Source of the DNA: DASQZK01 sp963764345
Lineage (GTDB): Bacteria > Bacteroidota > Bacteroidia > Bacteroidales > GCA-2748055
Assembly (NCBI GenBank): GCA_963764345.1
Contig: CAVXSF010000033.1
Location: 1-64,000 of the forward strand
DNA length: 64,000 nucleotides
Direction: 5' to 3'
Below, piece after piece: positions 45,267 to 54,426 of the stretch. Both the position numbers and the translations under genes were made by a program. Numbering within the stretch: position 1 is the first letter of the stretch; each line of letters opens with the position of its first letter. The notes beneath the pieces were generated by a model. The model saw nothing but the letters and a program-made list of their open reading frames with translations, did not search any database and was not told where the DNA came from.

Positions 45267-46307
45267 TCAATTAATTTCATTTAAATTTTTTACTGATTTT
45301 CTGATAATCAGTGTGGTTTTAAGTTTCATGCTGACCGGCTTCACCTTGAAACCCTTATTTTCAATGAGCTTTGTTATGACACTCACTGCAAGCTGGCCCA
45401 GCTCACTCTTTTTTTGTTCAATGGTAGTTAGAGGTGTTCCCAGGTAAGCTGAGTACGGTTGCTCATCATAGGAGATCAGGGAAACATCCTCGGGAATGGA
45501 CAGTCCCATTTCACTTAAAGCCTGTATTACGCCAAGTGAAATCAAGTTGCTCAATGCAAAAATAGCTGTCGGAGTATTATCGACACTGTAAAGAATCTGG
45601 GTTTGTTTATACCCGTTCTCGGTGCTGAAATCTTCTCCGGAAATTAAGGAATGGTCTACGTTTATATGATTTTTCTTCAAAGCGTCGACATATCCCATAA
45701 CCCTTTCCTTACTTGGCTGAGAGTCTTTTATTCCCTGGATACAGGCGATCTTTCTGTGCCCCATTGAGATCAGGTGATTCACTGCATCGAAAGCTCCCTG
45801 GTAGTTATCGGAAGTGATATATGGAAGATTCATCCCAGGCGAGTACCTGTCCACGATAACCAGGGGAAGACCAGATTCATAGATCCGGATGAGGTGATCA
45901 AAATTAGTACCGACGGGTGCAATGATTATGCCTTCAACCTTATGTCCAAGCAAGAGATTGATGAGTTCTTTCTCAACGGGCAATTCTTCCCGGCTGTCGC
46001 ATAGAAAAATGGAAAAACCTTTAAGACGGGCCTCCAGTTCAATGCTCTTGGCAATATCAGCAAAGAAGGGATTAGCAATATCCGGAATGATCAATCCCAG
46101 TGTCTCTGTTTTATCGGTTTTTAATCCGCGTGCAATCTTGTTCGGGATGTAATTGTGTTCCTTTGCTGCATCCAAAACGCGCTGCTGCGTGGAGGAACTA
46201 ATCCTGTATGTCTCTGCTTTTCCGTTCAGGACACGTGAAACTGTTGTAATCGAAAGCCCAAGTAAATCAGCTAAACCACGAATATTATTAACACTTTTGC
46301 TACCCAT
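45267..46307 (-). CDS. LacI-family transcriptional regulator
   Basis: 346 residues. N-terminal HTH NIRGLADLLGLSITTVSRVLNGKAETYRIS (~8-37) with the hinge helix NYIPNKIARGLKTDKTETLGLIIPDIANPFF. A periplasmic-binding-protein-like sensor domain follows (KVEGIIIAPVGTNFDHLIRIYESGLPLVIVDRYSP...YITSDNYQGAFDAVNHLISMGHRKIACIQG). The gene stands between the permease-kinase operon (downstream, same strand) and the GH2 gene (divergent). It is the natural binder of the TTGCGCAAACG-type sites at 19506, 41410, 45226 and 46525. The effector is probably the sugar handled by the nearby kinase. Confidence 0.92.
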   Translation of the reverse strand: MGSKSVNNIRGLADLLGLSITTVSRVLNGKAETYRISSSTQQRVLDAAKEHNYIPNKIARGLKTDKTETLGLIIPDIANPFFADIAKSIELEARLKGFSIFLCDSREELPVEKELINLLLGHKVEGIIIAPVGTNFDHLIRIYESGLPLVIVDRYSPGMNLPYITSDNYQGAFDAVNHLISMGHRKIACIQGIKDSQPSKERVMGYVDALKKNHINVDHSLISGEDFSTENGYKQTQILYSVDNTPTAIFALSNLISLGVIQALSEMGLSIPEDVSLISYDEQPYSAYLGTPLTTIEQKKSELGQLAVSVITKLIENKGFKVKPVSMKLKTTLIIRKSVKNLNEIN

Positions 46308-47238
46308 TTCAATTTAAGGTATCCGTTCGGCACAAAAAGTAAAACATAAAAATAATCGAATATCTTAAGCCTGCTGTTTGTTTAACAACAAAGATGCTTT
46401 TCACACCCATGAAGGAGATTCAAGGATCATATCTTTTAATCCATTTCAAGATTTTCAATGAAATGCAAATAAAAACTGAAGGCTATCCGGGAAACTTTCA
46501 GATCCAAAATTAATCCATCCTGTACTGCACAAACCTTTTCGCAAATTTAAACATTAATTCTTATTAGTCAATTTTTTTTCATCATATCTGAACAGGATCA
46601 ATGTTTGTGGATAAACAGCTTTCAGGTAAAGATCAAAGTCTTACATAATGATTATCAATTTATTGATTCCATCCAAAAATAGAAAAATCAATAGAGCGCA
46701 AACGATTGAACCATTAAGCCGGGAAAATCGTGAAAGGTTGAAAAAGCTGTGTATATCTTTTCATCCATTACAACAGTCCGTTCATAAAGCCAGATAAGGG
46801 ATTATATCAACCTGCGATGTTAGAGACTTCCATACCACCCTCCTGCTCCGTACTACTGGGTGCTTCAATCAGGGATTTAGTACAGTCCGAACGGTAAGCT
46901 CATGAAGATCCAACCAATCCCGAAACGGATGCTTTTTCTGCTCTGTTTCCCATCTTCTGCTTTCTCCTGGTCAGAATTTCCGGGAAGCGCAAGAAAATTT
47001 ACCAGTCACCCTGCAACATGAATAATGCTTACGATCAGCACAGTATCGTTTAATATTAATGAACAGGATTGAAAAATATGGGAAGGATTATCAGAAAATT
47101 TTTGCCAATCGTTTCAATACACGCTGTAACAAACTCAAAATATTTTCATACTTTTAAGTTCATTCAGATCACAAACAAATGAAATCCGACATCCTATCAT
47201 TCCTCATCCAATTCCAGTTAAAACCTAAATCCATATCT
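46308..47238. other. Long divergent intergenic region between lacI and GH2
   Basis: About 930 bases without a convincing gene. It holds a degenerate LacI-type site at 46525-46544 (four mismatches to the ideal), about 220 bases upstream of the lacI start, and a weaker one at 46694-46713 (six mismatches) with GCGCAAACG intact. The size suggests long leaders or an undetected small RNA, but no structured RNA was recognised. Confidence 0.4.
46525..46544. promoter_or_regulatory. Probable LacI-type operator, copy 4, upstream of lacI
   Basis: CTGCACAAACCTTTTCGCAA keeps the GC-CAAAC left half and CGCAA right end, with four mismatches to the ideal palindrome, including the central CG step (C-C). Its place upstream of lacI would allow autoregulation. 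It is weaker evidence than copies 1-3. Confidence 0.4.
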
Positions 47239-49710
47239 ATGAGCACAAGATATCTTTCCCTCCGAACATCTGTATTCCTGGTTTCAGCCATCCTTTTCCT
47301 TACTACAGGATGTAAGAATACGGCTCCCGGCCACGGTTATTCCCGGGTTCAGGATTTCAACAACGGCTGGCTTTTCTTCGAGGGCACTGCTGAGGGTGCC
47401 GAGAATCCGGCTTTCAATGATGCTGACTGGAGAACCGTCGATCTGCCTCACGACTGGAGTGTTGAAGACTATGCGGTACAGGATTCAACGCACTACGGCC
47501 CTTTTTTCAAAGCCATGGAAAATGGTCACGATGTCGGCTACCTCAGGGGCGGGACGGGCTGGTACCGGAAATCATTTACCGTTCCTCCTTCAGAAAGAAA
47601 TAAACAGGTGATCCTGAATTTCGACGGTGTGCAGTCGGAAGCCACACTCTTCGTGAACGGCAAAGAAGCTGGCAGGCATGTATACGGATATACTCCATTC
47701 CATTTTAACATCACTCCCTACCTGAATCACAATGGCAAGGCCGAGGTCCTTGCCGTCAAAGTCTACAAGCCGGAACAGAACTCCCGCTGGTTTACCGGAG
47801 CCGGCATATACCGTCCGGTGGCAATTTCCTACCTCAGCCCGGTTCATATCGCCCCCTGGGGAGTCGGTGTCACCTCTACCCTACCCGGCGACAATAAGGC
47901 TGAAATAGTGGTAAAGGTGATGCTCGAAAATTCAGATAGCACGGATGCAGATGTCACCCTTCATGCTGATATTTTATCTCAGGCAAAGGTGAAGGTAGCA
48001 GAAGCTGAACAGCAAGGCAAGCTGTCTTCCAATGGTACGGCGTCTTTTGCGCTGACCACGGCGGTTGCCGCCCCTGAGCTCTGGGATATAAGCAAACCGG
48101 TGCTGTATACTGCCTCGGTTTCGTTGATGAGACATGGTGTTGCAATCGATACATACGAAGTACCTTTCGGCATCAGAACCATTCGTTTTTCTGCAGAGGA
48201 AGGCTTCCTCCTGAACGGCAAGCCGGTTCTCATGAAAGGCGGGTGTATGCACCACGACAACGGCCTTCTCGGGGCCGCAGCTTTTAACCGGGCTGAAGAA
48301 CGCCGTGTTGAGATCATGAAAAAGAACGGCTTCAATGCCATCCGTACCAGCCATAATCCCCCGTCCAAAGCTTTTCTCGATGCCTGCGACCGTCAGGGTA
48401 TGCTGGTGATAGATGAAGCTTTCGATTGCTGGATGAAGGCAAAAAGACCAAACGATTATCATACTCATTTCAACGACTGGTGGAAACACGACCTGGATGA
48501 GATGATTCTCAGGGACCGGAACCACCCTTCTATTGTAATCTGGAGCATCGGAAACGAGATCCAGGAAAGGTCGGATTCTGCAGGACTGGTCATTGCCCGG
48601 AACCTGATCAGGGAAATCAAATCTATAGACACGACCCGGCCGATAACCGAAGCGGTCTGTGCGTTCTGGGACAATCCAGGAAAGGACTGGGACTATTCTG
48701 CCAATGCCTTCAGTGTGCTCGATGTTTGCGGGTATAACTATCAGTGGCAGAACTATGAGAATGACCATGCAAAGTACCCTGACCGCATCATGGCGGGTAC
48801 AGAATCCGTCCCAAAAGAGGCATTTGAAAACTGGCGCCTTGTAAAAAGCCAGCCTTACGTTATCGGTGATTTTGTGTGGACGGGATGGGATTACCTGGGA
48901 GAAGCCGGGATTGGCCACGCCACCTGGCAGTCTGATAAACATTTCCAGGATCCGTTTGCGATGCCCTGGCCCTGGTATGTCTCTAACTGCGGGGATATAG
49001 ATATCACCGGGCATAAGAAACCACAATCGTATTACCGTGATGTGGTTTGGGGTGAGAGCAACCTCGAAATGGCAGTTCACGAACCTGCCCCCGACGGCAA
49101 GTTTGAGATGGTCTTTTTCTGGGGCTGGCCACAGGAAGTTCAGAGCTGGAACTGGCCGGGCGAAGAAGGCAAACCACTGAAGGTTACCGTGTATTCTTCC
49201 TATCCGAAGGTGAGACTGGAACTGAATGGCACGGTGCTCGGTGAACAGGAAATTCCGGCTGATTCGGCATATAAGGCACGGTTTACCGTCCCCTATCAAC
49301 CCGGCGAACTTAAAGTCAGTGGCATTGACAACGGAGAAGTGAAGGAAACGAAAGTATTTCAAACCAGCGGCCAGGTTGTCCGCCTGAAACTCGAACCGGA
49401 GAGGACAACTATCCGGGCCGACAGAGGGGAGATCGTTTATATTAATGTGACGGCGGTTGACAGCGCGGGAAATATTGTTCCGGATGCATCCTTACCGGTT
49501 CGTGTGAAAATTTCCGGTGAAGGAGAACTCCTGGCTGCAGGAAATGCCTCCCCGCAGGCAGAAGGCAGCCTTCAGGATAACAGCTTTACTTTGTTCCGGG
49601 GAAGAGGACAGATCATTGTTCGATCAACCGGTAAAGCCGGAAGTATAATGGTTGAAGCTACGCCGGAGGGCGTTGAGAATGCGAAGACTGAGGTTAGGGC
49701 GGGGGATTGA
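47239..49710 (+). CDS. GH2 beta-galactosidase-type lipoprotein with DUF4982
   Basis: 823 residues from ATG 47239 (MSTRYLSLRTS); an earlier ATG at 47179 adds 20 residues without a signal. Lipobox FLTTGCKNTA. The sugar-binding domain is FNNGWLFFEGTAEGAENPAFNDADWRTVDLPHDWSVEDY; the barrel contains MKGGCMHHDNGLLGAAAFNRAEERRVEIMKKNGFNAIRTSHNPPS. Acid/base motif IVIWSIGNEIQE and probable nucleophile in IMAGTESVPKEAF. DUF4982 and an invasin-like C-terminal domain (LEPERTTIRADRGEIVYINVTAVDSAGN) follow. It would cleave beta-galactosides or beta-glucuronides. The stop codon is formed by the first unit of the 9-base tandem repeat at 49702. Confidence 0.9.
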   Translation: MSTRYLSLRTSVFLVSAILFLTTGCKNTAPGHGYSRVQDFNNGWLFFEGTAEGAENPAFNDADWRTVDLPHDWSVEDYAVQDSTHYGPFFKAMENGHDVGYLRGGTGWYRKSFTVPPSERNKQVILNFDGVQSEATLFVNGKEAGRHVYGYTPFHFNITPYLNHNGKAEVLAVKVYKPEQNSRWFTGAGIYRPVAISYLSPVHIAPWGVGVTSTLPGDNKAEIVVKVMLENSDSTDADVTLHADILSQAKVKVAEAEQQGKLSSNGTASFALTTAVAAPELWDISKPVLYTASVSLMRHGVAIDTYEVPFGIRTIRFSAEEGFLLNGKPVLMKGGCMHHDNGLLGAAAFNRAEERRVEIMKKNGFNAIRTSHNPPSKAFLDACDRQGMLVIDEAFDCWMKAKRPNDYHTHFNDWWKHDLDEMILRDRNHPSIVIWSIGNEIQERSDSAGLVIARNLIREIKSIDTTRPITEAVCAFWDNPGKDWDYSANAFSVLDVCGYNYQWQNYENDHAKYPDRIMAGTESVPKEAFENWRLVKSQPYVIGDFVWTGWDYLGEAGIGHATWQSDKHFQDPFAMPWPWYVSNCGDIDITGHKKPQSYYRDVVWGESNLEMAVHEPAPDGKFEMVFFWGWPQEVQSWNWPGEEGKPLKVTVYSSYPKVRLELNGTVLGEQEIPADSAYKARFTVPYQPGELKVSGIDNGEVKETKVFQTSGQVVRLKLEPERTTIRADRGEIVYINVTAVDSAGNIVPDASLPVRVKISGEGELLAAGNASPQAEGSLQDNSFTLFRGRGQIIVRSTGKAGSIMVEATPEGVENAKTEVRAGD

Positions 49711-49799
49711 GGGATTGAGGGATTGAGGGATTGAGGGATTGAGGGATTGAGGGATCAGGGATTGAGGGATTGAGAGGATTGAGGGATTGAGGGATTGAG
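49702..49799. repeat. Tandem repeat of GGGATTGAG, about 11 units
   Basis: Near-perfect 9-base units (gggattgag) run from the last codons of the GH2 gene to 49799, with two disturbed units (gggatcag near 49751 and gagaggattgag near 49771). The TGA inside the first unit is the stop codon of GH2. Copy number is likely variable by slippage. In other frames the repeat contains TGA regularly, so readthrough is not expected. Confidence 0.9.
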
Positions 49800-50250
49800 T
49801 TAGAAAGTTAGAAAGTTTGAGATAAGCCAGATACGACTAAACAAGCTTAGACAAGATAGAAAGTTAGAGATTCGTGATAACCGTCGAACTGTTCAATTAA
49901 GTGGTGTAACACTAGAAGTACGACTAACAACTCAACAACTAAACAACTCAACAACTAAACAACTAAACTCAATCTAGTGCTAATCTGTGGTGAATCTTTT
50001 CCCCTAGGGAGTTAGAAAGTCCGTTCTGGCGTCCTTCTTCACCCATAGCTTCTTCTGTCCAAAATGATTTTCAGGAAGAATATTTTCAAACATTTTATTG
50101 AGCGGGCTGTTAACAGGATGCCGGAAAACGATAGTCCGGCGTGGAGGATTTGTCTGAATGTTTTTTCGTTCACATGTTGCCGGAAGGACGATATATCAAC
50201 ATCCGGCAGCACCTCCAAAAATAAAAAAGTGGATTTAAAACCAGTGCGCC
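49800..50250. other. Low-complexity intergenic region upstream of the HtrA-like gene
   Basis: After the 9-base repeat come TTAGAAAGTT repeats and an A/C-rich run of CAACTAAA/CAACTCAA units at about 49926-49970. Between 50117 and 50205 two short inverted repeats share GCCGGA/TCCGGC arms. No gene is seen. Confidence 0.5.
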
Positions 50251-51236
50251 ATGAACAATACACAGAAACATATAAATTATGTCTACAACGATTCAAACTT
50301 GCTGGATGCTTATTCAGACACGATAACCGGAGTGGTCAGTGACGTTGCAGATGCTGTCGTGCATGTTGAAGTAGATAAAAAGATTAAGGATCCGCGAACA
50401 AATCAGGTCGGGATACAGACCGGTGCCGCTTCCGGGTTTTCCATTTCCACCGACGGGTATATCATTACCAACCATCATGTGATTGAAGATGCTGAAAACA
50501 TCAGGGTCATCCTTAATGACGGACGAAAGGTTGATGCCGATATCAGAGGCAGTGATCCTTCGACGGATATCGCTGTGATTAAAATATACGAGACGCTTCA
50601 TACCCTCTCTCTTGCTGATTCTTCGAAGCTGAAACCCGGGCAGATTGCCATCGCTATCGGTAACCCACTTGGATTGCAGCATACAGTAACCACCGGTGTG
50701 GTAAGCGCCCTGGGAAGATCTCTTCGCGCAACCAACGGCAGGCTTATCGACGATGTGATCCAGACCGATGCTGCCCTGAATCCGGGCAACAGCGGCGGTC
50801 CCTTGCTGGATTCCCATGGAAACGTAATCGGGGTGAATACAGCCATCATTAATATGGCCCAGGGCATCTGTTTTGCCGTATCTTCCAACCTTGCAGGAAA
50901 TGTGGCAGGACTGCTTATCCTGGAGGGGAAAATTGTCCGGTCGCAACTTGGGATAGCCGGGCAGACGGTGCATCTTACTCCAAGAATGGTAGCCGTGAAC
51001 AAGCTGGAAAAGCCTTCCGGAGTCTATGTGTATGAGATATTAAAAGAAAGTCTTGCCGAAAATAAAAACCTCATACCGGTGATATCATTGTCAGGTTCGA
51101 AGATTCGCCAATCGGCAGCATCGATGACCTTCACCGTTTACTTACCCGTGAGAAAATAGGCATTTCCGCAAACATAGGTGTTTTACGGCAAGGCAGATTG
51201 GAAAGTGTGACAGTGGTTCCGTCGGAGGTGGTTTGA
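50251..51236 (+). CDS. HtrA/DegP-like serine protease with PDZ domain split by a frameshift
   Basis: The first frame (50251-51159) encodes a trypsin-like protease with triad ITNHHV (His76), STDIAVI (Asp106) and GNSGGPL (Ser181). Near 51078 the reading frame breaks: GVYVYEILKESLAENKNLIP should continue GDIIVRFEDSPIGSIDDLHRL in the next frame, ending at 51236 (VTVVPSEVV). One missing G in ccg-ggt explains it, giving about 328 residues with one PDZ domain. No signal peptide is visible, so it may act in the cytoplasm or the start may be misjudged. It degrades or refolds damaged proteins. It lies ahead of a DnaJ-type gene, a stress context. Confidence 0.85.
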
Positions 51237-51495
51237 TCCTTAATCCATGGTAAGTCAGCCGCTATGCCACGTGTTCCGGAATATTCGATTTAATACTGAT
51301 TATCTGTAATCACTTACCCTATGCCCCGGTTCTTTCCCTCCCCACATTCGGGTAGGACAATGAATCAGCCAACAATACTTCTGCTCCGGTGTTTTGATGA
51401 TGAAGCAGAATGCAGGCATATTGGCTCAGATACTGATTAGATTTATATGTCTTTCTTACTGTAAAGTTTTTAGGATTTGAATTTAGGTTTCGCGT

Positions 51496-52455
51496 ATGGA
51501 ATACAAAGATTACTATAAAACTCTTGGCGTTGCAAAAAATGCCAGTCAGGATGAGATAAAGAAGGCTTACCGCAAGCTTGCGGTAAAATTTCACCCTGAT
51601 AAAAACCAGGGAAACAAGCAGGCGGAAGACCGCTTCAAGGAGGTCGGAGAAGCTTATGAAGTACTGAAAGATCCGGAGAAGAGGAAGAAGTACGACCAGC
51701 TTGGGGCAAACTGGAAACAATATGAGCAGGCCGGAGCAAATGCCGGCGGCGGTTTTGGAGGGTCACCGTTTACAGGCCGGGGCCGTAGTGGCGGAGGACA
51801 GACTTTTTATTATGAAGGAGACATGGGGGATATGTTCGGAGGCACGGAGGGCGGGTTCTCTGACTTTTTCAATGCCTTTTTTGGAAATATGGGCGGCGGG
51901 CGCCGTTCAGATCCTTTCAGAAGCCGGAGCCAGAGCATAAAAGGCCAGGACCTGCGGGCTGACATGGTTATCCCGCTCGAAGAGGCTTATCATGGCACTT
52001 CGCGTATTCTGAATGTGAATGGTCAGAAATTGCGCATAACGACAAAACCGGGTGCCTACGACGGCCAGGAGTTAAGAATCAAGGGGAAGGGTGCTCCGGG
52101 TATGAACGGTGGTCCAAACGGTGATATTTATATTCGCATACATGTTACCCCTCATCCGGTATTCAGGCGCGACGGCAACGACCTGGTTATGGAAAAGGAC
52201 ATCGACCTGTACACCGCGGTGCTTGGAGGAAAAGTTGAGATCACTACCCTTTCGGGAAAGGTCAGTGTGCCTGTGGCAAAAGGGTCACAAAACGGGACCA
52301 GACTCAGGCTGAAAGAAAAAGGAATGCCGGTATATGATCAGCCGCAGAAATCCGGAGATCTCTATATCAGGCTGAACATCATTATTCCCTCTAAACTGAG
52401 CAAAGAAGAAACGGAACTCTTTCAAAAACTCGGGAATTTAAACAAACGGGCATAG
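51496..52455 (+). CDS. DnaJ-type co-chaperone, CbpA-like
   Basis: 319 residues. J-domain at the N-terminus (YKDYYKTLGVAKNASQDEIKKAYRKLAVKFHPDKNQ) with the essential HPD. A Gly/Phe-rich linker follows (GGGFGGSPFTGRGRSGGG), then two substrate-binding beta-sandwich domains (LRADMVIPLEEAYHGTSRILN...VTPHPVFRRDGNDLVMEKDIDLYTAVLGGKVEITTLSG). There is no zinc-finger region, so it is the class B/CbpA type. It recruits misfolded proteins to DnaK and may bind DNA. It is followed 21 bases later by a small unknown gene. Confidence 0.93.
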   Translation: MEYKDYYKTLGVAKNASQDEIKKAYRKLAVKFHPDKNQGNKQAEDRFKEVGEAYEVLKDPEKRKKYDQLGANWKQYEQAGANAGGGFGGSPFTGRGRSGGGQTFYYEGDMGDMFGGTEGGFSDFFNAFFGNMGGGRRSDPFRSRSQSIKGQDLRADMVIPLEEAYHGTSRILNVNGQKLRITTKPGAYDGQELRIKGKGAPGMNGGPNGDIYIRIHVTPHPVFRRDGNDLVMEKDIDLYTAVLGGKVEITTLSGKVSVPVAKGSQNGTRLRLKEKGMPVYDQPQKSGDLYIRLNIIIPSKLSKEETELFQKLGNLNKRA

Positions 52456-52476
52456 AACATTAAAAATGATCAGGAT

Positions 52477-52836
52477 ATGGTGTCAATTATTCAATATTTT
52501 CAGTCCGGACAGCAGAACCCATTCCTGAAGGATTTCACAGACCGGATGGAGGAACTTCGTTACCGGTATTATGCCAGTGAACTCCTTGTCCAGCTGTTAC
52601 ATTCACCCGATTTCGACCTGAACGAGGCTGTCAGGAAGGCCATGGCTCTCTGTAAGCTTTCGGGTATTCGGGTTCAGGATCACTTTACGGCTGTTTACCG
52701 TTCAGAATTCGGCGGACTGGCCAGGGACTGGAAGCTTTCGGAGCTGGCATGCGGCTTTGTGATCATCAGTTTAAATGCCGGAAATGATGAAGCCCGTGAC
52801 ATCCAGGAAGCGTTCATCCATTATCTCGGACTGTAG
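52477..52836 (+). CDS. Unknown helical protein encoded after cbpA-like gene
   Basis: 119 residues, mainly helical by composition, with MEELRYRYYASELLVQLLH and NEAVRKAMALCKLSGIRVQ. No signal peptide, membrane segment or known motif was recognised. In this position many bacteria carry the CbpM modulator, but the typical MerR-like HTH of CbpM is not evident. The tight spacing to the DnaJ-like gene suggests a functional partner. It ends in a 16-base tail-to-tail overlap with the thioredoxin gene on the other strand. Confidence 0.65.
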   Translation: MVSIIQYFQSGQQNPFLKDFTDRMEELRYRYYASELLVQLLHSPDFDLNEAVRKAMALCKLSGIRVQDHFTAVYRSEFGGLARDWKLSELACGFVIISLNAGNDEARDIQEAFIHYLGL

Positions 52837-53126
52837 GATGAAAGGATGCTGACAAGCTCTTCCCTGGAGGTAAGCCCCGACTTCCTCCATGAAATCCCAC
52901 CGTTCTTAAAGAGGATAAGGGTTGGTATACTCCGGATCTGGTAACGCCCGGATATGCCGGGATTTTTATCCACATCAATTTTGATGACCTTTACCTTGTC
53001 ACCAAGTTCTCCGGCCACCTGTTCGACGATCGGAGACTGAACCCTGCAGGGCTGACACCATTCAGCCCAAAAATCCACTAAAACCGGGATGTCTGAATCA
53101 ATAATCGTGTTAAAATTCCCTTTCAT
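52821..53126 (-). CDS. Thioredoxin with WCQPC active site
   Basis: 101 residues. VLVDFWAEWCQPCRVQSPIVEQVAGEL contains the redox pair Cys24 and Cys27; the usual Gly between them is replaced by Gln. The cis-proline motif RSIPTLILFKNG and DVDKNPGISGRYQIRS are normal. It reduces cytoplasmic protein disulfides. The Gln substitution should shift redox potential or partner choice, but the fold is clearly thioredoxin. It is convergent with the gene at 52477. Confidence 0.92.
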   Translation of the reverse strand: MKGNFNTIIDSDIPVLVDFWAEWCQPCRVQSPIVEQVAGELGDKVKVIKIDVDKNPGISGRYQIRSIPTLILFKNGGISWRKSGLTSREELVSILSSYSPR

Positions 53127-53192
53127 ACAGGTTATTATTAAAAATTTCTATTGTGGAAGGATTAACGGGCCGGACAATCCGGCAACCTGGAT

Positions 53193-54128
53193 TTAGAATG
53201 GTGCACCTGATTCCTGTTTCATTTCACGGTGAATGATTTTTTCCGCCATCAAGGGAGCATGGCGGTACAGCCAGGTGATAAGCCTTCCTTCCGTAGTCAG
53301 CGTGATATCCTTCTTTTTATGTATGATACCTTCCACTACTTCTTCGGCCACCCGTTCCGCTGTCATTAGACTGTCTTCCTCCCTGGGTGTGCTTACCTGT
53401 GGAAATCCCCGGCCATCAAGGGCTCTGTGTCTTATGTCGGAATTTGTAAATCCCGGATGCACCAGCATAACATGAAGTCCTTTACCTATGTTTTCTATCC
53501 GCAAAGTCTCAAGAAACCCGTCAAGAGCATGCTTGGAGGCCACATAGCCTGTACGGCCGGGCAAAGGTGTAATACCGCAAATGGAAGAGATACCCACTAT
53601 GCTTCCCCTGGACTCGAGCAGGTATGGAAATGCAAATCTTGTGCAGTATACCGAACCCCAGAAGTTCGTATCCATAAGCTTTTTCAATACAGAGATACGG
53701 ACATCGCTGAAATTTGCCCTCATTGAGATTCCTGCGTTATTTACCAGGATATCCATCTGGCCATATGCCTGTATCGTTTTATTTATAAGGACTTTGCATT
53801 GCAATTCATCGGATACATCCGTGGGTACCGACAGTGCCGTTCCTCCCCTTTTCACAATGTCACCGGCAAGATCATCCAATATACTCCCGTTACGTGAAGC
53901 CAGGACAACTTTTGCCCCTCTTGCAGCCAGTTCGAGGGCGATAGCACGTCCGATTCCCGATGAAGCACCGGTGACGACAGCCACCTTGTTCTTTACCGTC
54001 TCTTCCTCATTTCCATAGAAGGACTGAAAATACGATTTTCCAAGATTACGGGTATTTTCAAAGATCAACCCCATCGATGGGAATTCCCATTCACGGTTGG
54101 AAATGAGAGGATGAAAATAGTTCTTCAT
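53193..54128 (-). CDS. Short-chain dehydrogenase/reductase (SDR)
   Basis: 311 residues in the longest frame; a later start at Met19 (54074) is possible. Rossmann motif KVAVVTGASSGIGRAIALELAARGAKVVLASRN, VNNAGISM, and the catalytic Ser-Tyr-Lys in ISSICGITPLPGRTGYVASKHAL are all intact. The extra ~45 N-terminal residues are unusual for a classical SDR of ~250. It reduces or oxidises a small alcohol or ketone with NAD(P)(H); the substrate is not predictable. It is a single gene on the minus strand. The 54129-54426 gap shows nothing. Confidence 0.88.
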   Translation of the reverse strand: MKNYFHPLISNREWEFPSMGLIFENTRNLGKSYFQSFYGNEEETVKNKVAVVTGASSGIGRAIALELAARGAKVVLASRNGSILDDLAGDIVKRGGTALSVPTDVSDELQCKVLINKTIQAYGQMDILVNNAGISMRANFSDVRISVLKKLMDTNFWGSVYCTRFAFPYLLESRGSIVGISSICGITPLPGRTGYVASKHALDGFLETLRIENIGKGLHVMLVHPGFTNSDIRHRALDGRGFPQVSTPREEDSLMTAERVAEEVVEGIIHKKKDITLTTEGRLITWLYRHAPLMAEKIIHREMKQESGAPF

Positions 54129-54426
54129 AGTCGCGCCAACTTTGGTTCGTTATATATCCGGACTGGTTATAACCGTCCTTTAGAATACAAACAATCCGGG
54201 AAAAAGTTGTTTTTTCATTCATGCTATCCTTCCCTGATTCACCTAATTTAATGATAGCTGAATGATCCTTTTGTGAAGGTCTCTTTTCTCATGGAAACCA
54301 AAATCCATATTCATCTTTGATCCGGGATGAACATTTTGCATCATTCTCCGGTTTGACAAGTACGTCCGGGTTGTTTTCAGCATAAGCGCATATCAGGATC
54401 CGGCAGTATATTCATCTGATTAAGAA

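Noticed and set aside
47085..47125. A further LacI-like site (TTGCCAATCGTTTCAA) closer to the GH2 start
   Set aside because: Only about half of the positions match the ideal operator when aligned on the central CG; too weak to count.
46308..47238. Hidden small gene or riboswitch in the long lacI-GH2 intergenic region
   Set aside because: Short open frames lack ribosome-binding sites and family features, and no known riboswitch core was recognised; only operator-like sites were kept.
47974..49362. 462-residue minus-strand open frame opposite the GH2 gene
   Set aside because: It is entirely antisense to a strongly conserved GH2 enzyme in a GC-richer region; the translation shows no domain and is a shadow frame.
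49702..49975. CRISPR-like array because of regular repeats
   Set aside because: Units are 9 bases without unique spacers, and no cas gene is nearby; these are simple tandem repeats.
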